From assembly GCA_003116995.1 (NCBI GenBank), contig BDSL01000086.1, positions 413,375 through 477,374 of the forward strand: DNA of 64,000 bases, written 5' to 3'. This document shows positions 45,178 to 55,900 of the stretch, one piece after another. Source of the DNA: Yamagishiella unicocca. Its lineage: Eukaryota > Chlorophyta > Chlorophyceae > Chlamydomonadales > Volvocaceae. The first letter of the stretch is position 1; each line of letters begins with the position of its first letter. Both the position numbers and the translations under genes were made by a program. Below the pieces are notes generated by a model. It did not search any database. It saw nothing but the letters and a program-made list of their open reading frames with translations, and was not told the origin of the DNA.

Positions 45178-46105
45178 GTTCGATGTTGCAGGAAGGTGGA
45201 GGTGGCTGAAGGGGTCTTACGGAGGGACAGGTTGTGGCGCCTACAACGTCGACCTGGAATTGCCCCTCAAAAACCACAACGTTATGGAGTCCCTGGAGGT
45301 CGCGGCGTAAGCTCTTACGACTTGAACGAGCAGTTGATCCTGATTTTCCTGCAGCGCGCGAGCCGAGGGCACGCGAATGTCCGCGGAAGCCGCGAAGGTC
45401 GTCGAGCACTGCTCTCGGGACACCGAATGCGTTGACCGTGCTTCCAAGACTATTCTGCACGCATAATTGCGTCTTCAAACCAAGCAATCCGCGTTGAGCA
45501 ATAGCAAGAACTGCTTGGACCAGCTGTAGGAAATCTCCACTGCCGTTTTGTAACAGCCCGGGCTGGTATCAGACCACCAATTTGTCAAGACCTCTTCAAC
45601 TCAAAAGCCTATAAAACATGCTGGGCGCGATCCCCTTCCGCATGCAAGCGCCAGGCCTGTCGATAAAGGCGGACAAACGTGGATGTCGCAAGGGTGCCTC
45701 GGCAGTAGAACCACTGTTTCAGATCCGTACATTTGAAGTGAACAAGCATTCCTATACTGAAGGTTGTGTCCACTTTGCCAATGTAGTGCAAAAGCGGAAC
45801 GGCCACGCCGTACGACACCAAGGTCGCCCCCTACTTGCCTTGCGGCGGAACACAAATTTGCCCTCTTTCCCCATCCTTGGACTCTTCTCACACCTAAGGT
45901 GTGTCTCTTCTGTCGCCTGAACTGAAGCACGCTAGCTCTCCACCGCGCGCCGCCACCCACTTTTGCTTTTTGTCTTGACGCGTTCCCACCGCCTGCGACG
46001 GCAGGTGTGCAGCGGGAGTCGAGTCGACCTAGAGTCGACGCGTAAAAGAGAAGTCCCAAACCCCCACTTGGTGGCTGTCTCTTCGTTCTCAGGCCAGCAG
46101 CAAAG
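45178..46105. promoter_or_regulatory. Divergent promoter region of the Gln-rich gene and eS10
   Basis: The 928 bases between two start codons pointing outward should contain both promoters and 5' UTRs. Just before the eS10 ATG the sequence CTCAGGCCAGCAGCAAAG could also be a 5'-UTR splice acceptor. No coding frame is supported. Confidence 0.55.
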
Positions 46106-47593
46106 ATGCTTATTCCCAAGAAGAACCGCAGGGAGGTGTACAAGTACCTCTTCAAGGGTGAGAAGAAAAGCATATCGACAGTTGTATGCATGCAGCATAT
46201 AGTGCATAATTGGGCAGCCTTCCTGGTCGGCGTAATCAGTCGCTGGGTGCTCTGTCGGCGCTTGCGGCGGCATAGAAATGTCACAGCTGGAATACCTGCA
46301 TGTAGCTTACATGTTCCCTTTTTTTACTGTACGCGCAGAGGGCGTCCTCCAGGCGGAGAAGGACTTCAACCTCAAGGAGCACCCGGAGATCCCCGGTGTG
46401 CCCAACCTGCAGGTCATCAAGCTCATGCAGAGCTTCAAGTCCAAGGAGCTGGTGACCGAGCGCTTCTCCTGGAGGCACTACTACTGGTGCGTGGCATAGC
46501 ACGGCCTGCTCGGTCCCCTGGGACCCGGCTGGCTCCACAGCACTGCGCGGTGCTCTGGTTTCCAATCCCCATGCCTGGTCGCATGGTGCACTTTCAGTCG
46601 GCTGGAGGCCTGGAACAGCCCCTTACAGAGGCGGGATGTACGGAGCATAGCAGGCGGCCCCGTGGTAAACCTTAGATCACCCCTTGCGGCCCGTACTGGA
46701 ATGGCATATGCGGAAGCACTTTCGCCACTTGAAAAGCAAATGGTATCCGGGTTGGCCATTGGCAGCATATCCCGCGTGGTACGTCTTAAAACAGCGAGAG
46801 CTTTCCCTCACGAAGCCCATATACCACTTGGCGCCGTGCCTAGGTTCCTGACCAACAAGGGCATTGACTACCTGCGCGAGTACCTGAACCTCCCTAGCGA
46901 GATCGTGCCTGCCACGCTCAAGAAGTCGAACCGCCCGCTGGAGCGCGGCCCGCCGATGCGCGGCGACCGCCCCCCTCGCCGCGAGGTAACAGGGTGCCCC
47001 CTCCCCCGGGTTGTGGGGGTAAAAGATTCACGGCCGACAAACCAAGGTTGTGGGGGCTTGGATATGTATCACTGTGGCCGTTGAGTGGACTGTTGACTAG
47101 TTACTACTGGGCCCACGCACGACCACACGCAATCCAGGGTCCTGATCACGCCGGCCCATACCGCCGTCTAGCATGTTATTTGTGCGGTGTTGCCGAACGC
47201 TTCGTGCGCGTTGTGTGGTGCACGGGGCTGCCACACGTGCTGACTTCCCCCAACCCTTTCGCGCGCTTTCAGGGTGGTGGCTTCGGTGGCCCTGGTGGCC
47301 GCGAGGGCTACCGCGGTGCTCCCCGCGAGGGCGGCGGCTTCGGCCGTGGTGCCGACAAGGTGGGTATACCGTAATCGGTGCCTTGGGGTGCGTGCTTCAT
47401 GGGTGCAGCTGCGGCTTGCGCGGCTAGGCCGGGCTGTTGGTATTACATGCGATCGTGCGCGCGCAGTGCTGATGCCAGCCCCTTCGCCCGTGGACTTTCC
47501 CTGCAGGCCGGCGCCCCGGGCTCATACCAGCCGCAGTTCGGTGGTGGCGGCGGCGGTGGCGGCGGCTTTGGCCGTGGTGCTGGCCCCCAGTAA
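46106..47593 (+). CDS. RPS10: 40S ribosomal protein eS10 (5 exons)
   Basis: A component of the small subunit of cytosolic ribosomes. Exons: 46106-46157, 46339-46486, 46844-46985, 47273-47359, 47507-47593; phases agree, 171 residues, close to the usual eS10 length. It begins [20 protein letters not shown], followed by the conserved winged-helix core: [80 protein letters not shown]. The C-terminal tail is a Gly/Arg/Phe-rich extension ([23 protein letters not shown]), typical of plant and algal eS10. The ATG follows AGCAAAG and gives the canonical N-terminus. TGTAA lies at 47648. Confidence 0.97.
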
Positions 47594-47647
47594 AGCAGTC
47601 CTTGTGTCCTCCACTTTCTGTGGTGCGGCGTAAGGCGTGCCGGACCG

Positions 47648-47652
47648 TGTAA
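47648..47652 (+). promoter_or_regulatory. TGTAA polyadenylation signal of eS10
   Basis: TGTAA in GGACCGTGTAACCTC, 54 bases after the stop codon. Confidence 0.65.
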
Positions 47653-47837
47653 CCTCAAACTGGTCATGGCATGTATTCTGTGTCGCAGTTCTTGTATGTA
47701 TACCACGCGAGTGTCCAAGAGCAGAAAACAGGCGGCGAGAGAGGGCGGCGAGAGAGCCATGGATACTGCAACCGTAGGGCGTCATGAAAGACTTGAGGGA
47801 GGCGATGGAAATATAATCGGTCTGCTGCAGGTATTCA

Positions 47838-47935
47838 CCTAGCGTTCGAGCTGCGCACTTGTGCAGCTGTACAGCTCGCACTTGTGCAGCTGTACAGCTC
47901 GCACAATTGCAGGTGCAGCTCGCACAGTGAGGTGA
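47838..47935. repeat. Tandem repeat of about 26 bases, GCACTTGTGCAGCTGTACAG
   Basis: The unit GCACTTGTGCAGCTGTACAG plus CTC occurs twice almost exactly, followed by a degenerate third copy. The unit contains the overlapping self-complementary words TGTGCA/TGCACA-like and CTGTACAG. Confidence 0.7.
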
Positions 47936-48539
47936 ATGCTGTACAAGTGTGCGCGTATCGCCTTTTGTGCGGTTCGGCACCCTGTTGTCTTCGCCGTATG
48001 CGTGCGCGTAGGGGTAAACCAGCGTAGGTGCCAGCTCTGCTTTGTGGTAGCGTAACGACCACAGCATTATGTTAAATAAAGGGTAAGTATAGGCAACCCG
48101 CTCCCTGCACAAAAAAGATATCAGATATTTGCATCTCATACGAAATGATGTACAGGACCTCCGTTCATGTCTTCGCCGACCTCACCACATGCTGCTCCTG
48201 GACACCGTTGGGCACCATGGGTGGTGACGTGGCGCCTGCTAGCTTGAGAAGACATGTGCCACCGGTTTCAGGTTCATCTGGGGGTAATTGAACAGTGTGC
48301 GAACACTCCTCGACAGCGCGCCAAACACCACGGCCGTCTTAAGAAACAACACTTCCCGCTACACTAAAATGGATGGTACGATGGCAGCACTGGCTGGCAG
48401 CGCAGCAAGATGCAGTAATGCCGTCTTGTGTAAAACTCGATGTACCATCCAGGCACGACTACATCGCCTGTATAAAAATGCGTAGGCCTGGTACAGGTGT
48501 CATGCCCCACAGCAGGCATCACCTGCCTGCCAGGCGTCA
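47936..48539. other. eS10 downstream flank and left edge of the retroelement remnant
   Basis: No gene. Near its right end, 48493-48520 (GTGTCATGCCCCACAGCAGGCAT) resembles the LTR segment starting near 50997 (CTGTCATGCCCCAGCGCCGGCAT), so a scrap of 5' LTR-like sequence may mark the element's left edge. Confidence 0.4.
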
Positions 48540-49247
48540 GTGACTCCGCCCCTTGTCGACGCCATCCTCGCGTCAGCTCTGGCGCTGCAGCGGCACTACG
48601 TCACGCCCCACGACACGCATACACCACCTCCAAGGTGGCTCCCGGCGGCGGACTCCATGCCGCTGGGGGGGAGTGATCCTGATGCGGGGCTTGAGGGGCT
48701 TGAGTCACACATGGCACGCAACCTGATGCAGCGGCAGCTGGGTTCAGACCTAGTCATCTCCTTCACCACGCTTCTAGCAGCGACGGCGGAGGCCCAGGAG
48801 ACAGCCGGCGACCCCGACGTGTGGGAAGACGCGCCTGTAATGGCGCTGCTGCAGCAGAGCGGGACAGCCGCTGGGGGGACTGCCGACGGCACGGTGGCGC
48901 GGCGAGTCAAACGCCGCGCTGCCAGCTATCGGTGGGATGGAACCCAACTGCTGCGGCTGATGGTTAACGGAGCTTCAAGAGTGTGTCCACCGCCAGCAGC
49001 ACGGCGCGGCATCGTCACAGCCACGCACAGTCGCCTTGGACACTTGGGCATCAGGCGTACCTTCGCGCTCCTGCAGCTCGGCCACTGGTGGCACGGCATG
49101 CGTGCTCAGGTCGAGACGGTGCTACGGGAGTGTGCGGTTTGCGACCTCAGCAACGCGCGGGGCACGATGCGTCCGATGCAGCTCTACCCGCTGGAGATCA
49201 AGGGCCTGTTCTACGGTAGAACTTCTACCGCTGGGGAGTCGACCTAG
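48540..49247 (+). pseudogene. Retrotransposon integrase, N-terminal part (frame 1)
   Basis: The open frame ends with a stop at 49245-49247. It contains the connection region after RNase H and the HHCC zinc-binding domain: His in ATHSRLGHLGIRR, then CAVCD. The body after KGLFY continues in another frame because of a 14-base insertion at about 49215-49228, so this copy cannot make an intact integrase. The element belongs to an alga's genome; function is described from family knowledge only. Confidence 0.85.
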
Positions 49248-50581
49248 CGGGACCTCTTGCCAAGACGTCTGACGGTTACCAGTACTGCATGATCGCCATC
49301 GAGCACTTCAGCAAGCATATCGAGGTGACACCGCTGCTTGACAAGACGGCGGATCGTGTTGCTGCCGCTTTCGCTGATGTGCTGGCGCGCTTCGGTGCGC
49401 CGGCAGAGGTACTGACGGACAACGGTGGTGAGTTCGCGGGAGAGTTCGCAGCGCTGCTGGAGCGTTGCTTCATCGACCCCCGCCATACATCGCCCAACCA
49501 TCCGCAAGCTGATGGGGCAGCCGAGCGCATCGTCAAGGTTGTTAAGGAGTCTCTTCGCAAGGCCTGCTACGAAGCAGCGGACCCGACGGCCTGGATCAAG
49601 CAGCTTCCCGAGCTGCTACTGGGCTATCGTTGCTCCCCACAGGCATCCACGCGGTACTCGCCGTATGAGCTGCTCTACGGCGGGGTGCGGCCTGTGGTGC
49701 CACCGGCGGTTCGAGAGCGCCTAGAGTCTCCCATCGACTTTGACGACCTCGCAGCGGCAGCTGATTCCCTACTGGCGCGTGCGGACTGGGTTCGGCAGGC
49801 CTACCCGGCAGCAGCCAGCAACCTGTTGGTTGCGCAGCACCGCGACACGCTGCGCTACTCAGCGGTGCGCACCGGGCGATATCTTGCCAAGCCTGTCGTA
49901 CACAAGCCCGGCGACTACGTGTACGTCCGACGCGGCAGCGTTACCAACACCCTGCAGTTTCCACAGTACGACAACATACTGCGGGTCGAGTCAGTTGGGC
50001 CGCTGGGCGTTGCGGTGCTCATCGGTCGGGACGGTGCCCGTGTCAGGCGCCGTGTCGAGCAGCTTTTGCCTTGCCACCTGGAAGTTGATCCCATTGTAGA
50101 CCCGCGACTGTTTCGTCCGTCGCGGGACCTGCAGTGCGAGGTTTGCGGTTCACCACACGACGAGGCACGCATGCTTCTCTGTGATCACTGCAACACCGGG
50201 TGGCACCTGAGCTGCTTGACGCCGCCGCTCAGCGTTGCCCCTCCAGGAGCCTGGAGCTGTCCACAATGCCAACGCCTTCGGCATGAAGAACAAGAGGCGC
50301 CGCCACAGGTGGCGCCGCAACCAGTGGAGCCATGCATCGGCAAGGTGCTTTTCCCGCGAGCTTCGACGCGGAAGGTGGATTTGGAAGCTGAGGGGCTGCA
50401 CGGGCAGCGTGTTCAGCAGTTGGAAAGCGGGGGCCGGAGAGGGCCAGTAGTTGTACGACACGGGACACTGCGGTTCCGGGGTGCGATTGCTAGGCCGCGC
50501 TACTTCTTAGTGCAATGGTCCACCGGCGAAGAGGAGGAGCTCACCCTCACGCGTGCCAAGCGCATGCTAGTGGGTTCGTAG
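49223..50581 (+). pseudogene. Integrase catalytic core plus PHD finger (frame 2)
   Basis: The frame opens at the second TTCTAC (49223). The integrase core shows its three acidic residues: Asp in GVDLAGPL, Asp in VLTDNGGEF and Glu in QADGAAERIVK (34 residues between the last two by my count, one fewer than usual). Typical Ty3/gypsy surroundings follow (GYRCSPQASTRYSPYELLYG). After a basic linker comes a complete C4-H-C3 PHD finger: CEVCG, LLCDHCNTGWHLSC, CPQCQ. The end, RYFLVQWSTGEEEELTLTRA, resembles a small chromo/Tudor-like barrel. PHD fingers commonly read histone H3 tails, so a targeting role is inferred. Confidence 0.88.
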
Positions 50582-50904
50582 CAAGAGAGACCAGCCTGGT
50601 ACGAGATACCGGGTGGGGTTCGGCGCGTTTAGCAGGGAACGTTGTCAGGGATTGCCTTCACCCCATAGGGGTTGGGGCAGGAGCATCATAGCACGGAGAG
50701 GCGCCCGCCAACGCCTGCGTCCAATGTGCGGCTTTTTTCCTCTCGGTTGGGCCTGGCTCGATGCCTACTCAACGATCACGAGCGAGAGGTTGTTTTTGCC
50801 GCAGCCTGCGCCTCAGGCTGCCTTGTGGGGTACGAGGTGTTGTCTGTCTTGGGTTTGTGTGTGAGTACGCTCGGAACAACCGCGTGCGTGTGACCCCCAC
50901 ACTT

Positions 50905-50919
50905 GGTTTTGGGGGGAAG
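50905..50919 (+). other. Polypurine tract of the retroelement
   Basis: GGTTTTGGGGGGAAG directly precedes TGTTACACC, a normal LTR beginning (TG...). A polypurine tract here would prime plus-strand DNA synthesis. Confidence 0.65.
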
Positions 50920-51120
50920 TGTTACACCTAGTGTCATTCCTCACCATCCCCATCACTTTCCTTCTACGGCCGAAGCCTGCTGTGGGGCATGACAGCTGTC
51001 ATGCCCCAGCGCCGGCATGAACGATAGTAGGAAAAGGGTAGGGAGAAGTGGGTTGTGACAGGTGTCATGGATTGGATGTTGTGACAGCTGTCAGGAGGCG
51101 GATGACAGGTGACAGAGTGC
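50920..51120 (+). repeat. Start of 3' LTR with clustered TGACAG(C/G)T palindromes
   Basis: It begins TGTTACACCTAGTGTCATTC. A perfect 24-base palindrome at 50984-51007 (GGGGCATGACAG and its complement) contains the core TGACAGCTGTCA at 50990-51001. Related sites lie at 51056-51067 (TGACAGGTGTCA), 51082-51093 (TGACAGCTGTCA) and 51103-51115 (TGACAGGTGACAG). The 3' end of the LTR was not located. Confidence 0.6.
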
Positions 51121-51609
51121 GTTAGTTGCCGTACGCTAAGGGCATGAGTTGCGCCCTGCGGTTAGCGTCGTCTGGTAGATGTGGTTACATGGCTTTGATT
51201 GCCGGTAATTACGGTAGTAACATTAATACTATTGTTGCAGTAGATGTGAAGCCAACGGACACATGTGCATGTGTCGGCAGCAAGGGTAGATGTGCTCCAG
51301 GGATGGCAGTTAGCCACGTTCGGGAGCGCACCTAGGCCCGCTGCCTGGAATGCCCAGGCAGCGGAGTTTGTCGCCACAAACTAACAAAGTCTGGAAGAAA
51401 CAGCCCTGTACTGACACATCGCTGTAAGACTAGTGCGTACCTCCGTCCATTCTCTAAACAGCATCCACAACTTGCACGTCACAGTGTGTTGATTGCTCAG
51501 CCGTGTCCGGCAGTCTTTTCGCTCTCTTCACCCAAGAGCCGACGCACGCGCGTCGGTGCCGCGTCCGGCAGGCAGGCGGCCTCTGGAGCTGTGTGTCGTG
51601 ACAATTAGA
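51121..51609. other. Non-coding stretch between LTR and satellite A
   Basis: No gene. It may contain the rest of the LTR. No terminal CA with a matching target-site duplication could be paired with confidence. Confidence 0.4.
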
Positions 51610-52740
51610 ACGGATGCCAATGACAAAAGATGCTCCTGCAACAGTGGGCCTGATACGTACTGGTCCAGACAGATGCTACGACAGTCGCAGTAGGTCCGGG
51701 ATAATTAGAGGATAGGCTGGGGAAAACAAGATAGGCGGTTGGCGCAAGGAATTGATGGGAGCATGGTGGGGGCATGTTAGTGATCAAAAAAATGCTCCTG
51801 TAAACAGTGGACTAGATACTGGTCCAGACTGGTGCCTCAACGGTCGCTGTAGGTTAGGGATAATTTGACGAAAAAGCTCGGGACAGCATGATGGGTGGTT
51901 GGCGCGAGGAATCGATGGGAGCATGGTGGGAGCATGGTGGGAGCATGTTAGTGATCAAAACATGCTCCCGCAACAGTGGGCCTTATACCGGTCCGGACAG
52001 ATGCTGCCACGGTCGCGGTAGGTCCTGAATGATTTGAGGATAGGCCGGGGACAGCATGGTGGCCCGTTGGTGCGAGGAATCGATGGGAGTATGGTGGGAG
52101 CATGTTAGTGACCAAAACATGCTCCCGCAGTAGTGGGCCTGATACCGGTCCGGACAGATGCTGCGACGGTCGCAGTAGGTCCGGGATGATTTGGGGACGG
52201 CATGATGGGCGGTAAGTGCGAGGAATTGGTGGGAGCATGGTGGGAGCATGGTGTGAGCATGTTAGTGACCAAAACATGCTCCCGCAACAGTGGGCCTGAA
52301 ACCGATCCAGACAGATGCCGCGACGGTCATACTAGGTCCGGGATGATTTGGGAACGGCATGATGGGCGGTAAGTGCGAGGAATTGGTGGGAGCATGGTGG
52401 GAGCATGGTGTGAGCATGTTAGTGACCTAAAAACATGCTCCCGCAACAGTAGGCCTGATACCGGTCCGGACAGGTGCTGCGACGGTCGCAGTAGGTCCGG
52501 GATGATTTGGGGACGGCATGATGGGCGGTAAAGTGCGAGGAATTGGTGGGAGCATGGTGGGAGCATGGTGTGAGCATGTTAGTGACCAAAACATGCTCCC
52601 GCAACAGTGGGCCTGATACCGGTCCGGACAGATGCCGCGACGGTCATAGTAGGTCAGGCCTGCTTGAAGTAAGGTTTTGGGATGGCAAGATCGTCCGTTG
52701 ATGCGAGGAATCAATGGGAGCATGGTGGGAGCATGGTGGC
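51610..52740. repeat. Satellite A, about 158-bp unit, about 7 copies
   Basis: Units begin at roughly 51618, 51780, 51952, 52110, 52267, 52424 and 52583 with ATGCTCCYGCAACAGTGGGCC. Each contains two or three GGGAGCATGGT words and ends GAGCATGTTAGTGAYCAAAA before the next. The 3' end of one unit and the 5' start of the next form a hairpin: GGGAGCATGTT pairs with AACATGCTCCC around a loop of 9 bases (9-bp stem where the unit has TGTGAGCATGTT). The first copies are the most diverged. Reading frames inside it are by-products of the repetition. Confidence 0.92.
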
Positions 52741-52871
52741 TGGTGGTGCGTCTATACACTGTCCATACACAGTCCATGCACTACAGTATGGTCCTTTTCA
52801 TCACGGGCATAGATGTAGACATGGCAGTTACCAAATGCACGTGCTAGGTGCGCGAAATAGGCAAGTTACGT

Positions 52872-52937
52872 GGGAGCATGCTCCCAGTCGGAAATGCGAC
52901 TGAATTGGAGCATGCTCCCAATCGTATTTCCGACTGA
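52872..52937. repeat. Nested palindromes at the junction of the two satellites
   Basis: GGGAGCATGCTCCC (52872-52885) is a perfect 14-base palindrome built from the hairpin word of satellite A. A second copy, GGAGCATGCTCC, lies at 52907-52918. CAGTCGGAAAT, starting near 52884, is inverted as ATTTCCGACTG ending at 52937, and CAGTCG/CGACTG forms a smaller stem inside. Confidence 0.85.
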
Positions 52938-52946
52938 CCGGATAGC

Positions 52947-55900
52947 TGGGGACGTTCCTTTCACCTAGTTATTGCTACCGTTAAGCTGCGTGCCCAAGAG
53001 CGAGGCCGATCGAAGGTTGCCGGAGAAGCCGATGCTAGCCGATTGGCCCGGACGTCCTCGTGCGGCGATCCCCAGAGGCGAATTTCGGTGGGGACGTTCC
53101 TTTCACCTAGTTATTGCTACCGTTAAGCTGCGTGCCCAAGAGCGAGGCCGATCGAAGGTTGCCGCAGAAGCCGATGCTTGCCGATTGGCCCGGACGTCCT
53201 CGTGCGGCGATCCCCAGAGGCGAATTTCGGTGGGGACGTTCCTTTCACCCAGTCCTTGCTACCGTTAAGCTGCGTGCCCAAGAGCGAGGCCGATCGAAGG
53301 TTGCCGGAGAAGCCGATGCTAGCCGATTGGCCCGGACGTCCTCGTGCGGCGATCCCCAGCGACAAATTTCGGTGGGGACGTTCTTTTCACCTAGTTATTG
53401 CTACCGTTAAGCTGCGTGCCCAAGAGCGAGGCCGATCGAAGGTTGCCGCAGAAGCCGATGCTAGCCGATTGGCCCGGACGTCCTCGTGCGGCGATCCCCA
53501 GAGGCAAATTTCGGTGGGGACGTTCCTTTCACCTAGTTATTGCTACCGTTAAGCTGCGTGCCCAAGAGCGAGGCCGATCGAAGGTTGCTGGAGAAGCCGA
53601 TGCTTGCCGATTGGCCCAGACGTCCTCGTGCGGCGATCCCCAGAGGCGAATTTCGGTGGGGACGTTCCTTTCACCTAGTTATTGCTACCGTTAAGCTGCG
53701 TGCCCAAGAGCGAGGCCGATCGAAGGTTGCCGCAGAAGCCGATGCTAGCCGATTGGCCCGGACGTCCTCGTGCGGCGATCCCCAGAGGCAAATTTCGGTG
53801 GGGACGTTCTTTTCACCTAGTTCTTGCTACCGTTAAGCTGCGTGCCCAAGAGCGAGGCCGATCGAAGGTTGCCGGAGAAGCCGATGCTTGCCGATTGGCC
53901 CGGACGTCCTCGTGCGGCGATCCCCAGAGGCGAATTTCGGTGGGGACGTTCCTTTCACCTAGTTCTTGCTAACGTTAAGCTGCGTGCCCAAGAGCGAGGC
54001 CGATCGAAGGTTGCCGGAGAAGCCGATGCTTGCCGATTGGCCCGGACGTCCTCGTGCGGCGATCCCCAGAGGCGAATTTCGGTGGGGACGTTCCTTTCAC
54101 CTAGTTATTGCTACCGTTAAGCTGCGTGCCCAAGAGCGAGGCCGATCGAAGGTTGCCGGAGAAGCCGATGCTAGCCGATTGGCCCGGACGTCCTCGTGCG
54201 GCGATCCCCAGAGGCGAATTTCGGTGGGGACGTTCCTTTCACCTAGTTATTGCTACCGTTAAGCTGCGTGCCCAAGAGCGAGGCCGATCGAAGGTTGCCG
54301 CAGAAGCCGATGCTTGCCGATTGGCCCGGACGTCCTCGTGCGGCGATCCCCAGAGGCGAATTTCGGTGGGGACGTTCCTTTCACCCAGTCCTTGCTACCG
54401 TTAAGCTGCGTGCCCAAGAGCGAGGCCGATCGAAGGTTGCCGGAGAAGCCGATGCTAGCCGATTGGCCCGGACGTCCTCGTGCGGCGATCCCCAGCGACA
54501 AATTTCGGTGGGGACGTTCTTTTCACCTAGTTATTGCTACCGTTAAGCTGCGTGCCCAAGAGCGAGGCCGATCGAAGGTTGCCGCAGAAGCCGATGCTAG
54601 CCGATTGGCCCGGACGTCCTCGTGCGGCGATCCCCAGAGGCAAATTTCGGTGGGGACGTTCCTTTCACCTAGTTATTGCTACCGTTAAGCTGCGTGCCCA
54701 AGAGCGAGGCCGATCGAAGGTTGCTGGAGAAGCCGATGCTTGCCGATTGGCCCGGACGTCCTCGTGCGGCGATCCCCAGAGGCGAATTTCGGTGGGGACG
54801 TTCCTTTCACCTAGTTATTGCTACCGTTAAGCTGCGTGCCCAAGAGCGAGGCCGATCGAAGGTTGCCGCAGAAGCCGATGCTAGCCGATTGGCCCGGACG
54901 TCCTCGTGCGGCGATCCCCAGAGGCAAATTTCGGTGGGGACGTTCCTTTCACCTAGTTCTTGCTACCGTTAAGCTGCGTGCCCAAGAGCGAGGCCGATCG
55001 AAGGTTGCCGGAGAAGCCGATGCTTGCCGATTGGCCCGGACGTCCTCGTGCGGCGATCCCCAGAGGCGAATTTCGGTGGGGACATTCCTTTCACCTAGTT
55101 ATTGCTACCGTTAAGCTGCGTGCCCAAGAGCGAGGCCGATCGAAGGTTGCCGGAGAAGCCGATGCTTGCCGATTGGCCCGGACGTCCTCGTGCGGCGATC
55201 CCCAGAGGCGAATTTCGGTGGGGACGTTCCTTTCACCTAGTTATTGCTACCGTTAAGCTGCGTGCCCAAGAGCGAGGCCGATCGAAGGTTGCTGGAGAAG
55301 CCGATGCTTGCCGATTGGCCCGGACGTCCTCGTGCGGCGATCCCCAGAGGCGAATTTCGGTGGGGACGTTCCTTTCACCTAGTTATTGCTACCGTTAAGC
55401 TGCGTGCCCAAGAGCGAGGCCGATCGAAGGTTGCCGCAGAAGCCGATGCTAGCCGATTGGCCCGGACGTCCTCGTGCGGCGATCCCCAGAGGCAAATTTC
55501 GGTGGGGACGTTCCTTTCACCTAGTTCTTGCTACCGTTAAGCTGCGTGCCCAAGAGCGAGGCCGATCGAAGGTTGCCGGAGAAGCCGATGCTTGCCGATT
55601 GGCCCGGACGTCCTCGTGCGGCGATCCCCAGAGGCGAATTTCGGTGGGGACGTTCCTTTCACCTAGTTCTTGCTACCGTTAAGCTGCGTGCCCAAGAGCG
55701 AGGCCGATCGAAGGTTGCCGGAGAAGCCGATGCTTGCCGATTGGCCCGGACGTCCTCGTGCGGCGATCCCCAGAGGCGAATTTCGGTGGGGACGTTCCTT
55801 TCACCTAGTTTTGCTACCGTTAAGCTGCGTGCCCAAGAGCGAGGCCGATCGAAGGTTGCCGGAGAAGCCGATGCTAGCCGATTGGCCCGGACGTCCTCGT

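Larger units (their letters stand above)
48493..51120 (+). mobile_element. Truncated Ty3/gypsy-type LTR retrotransposon remnant
   Basis: Only the 3' part of the pol region survives: a zinc-binding integrase head, a catalytic core, a C-terminal PHD finger, then a polypurine tract and the start of a 3' LTR. Gag, protease, reverse transcriptase and RNase H are missing. The right limit is approximate because the LTR 3' end and any target-site duplication could not be found. Confidence 0.8.
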
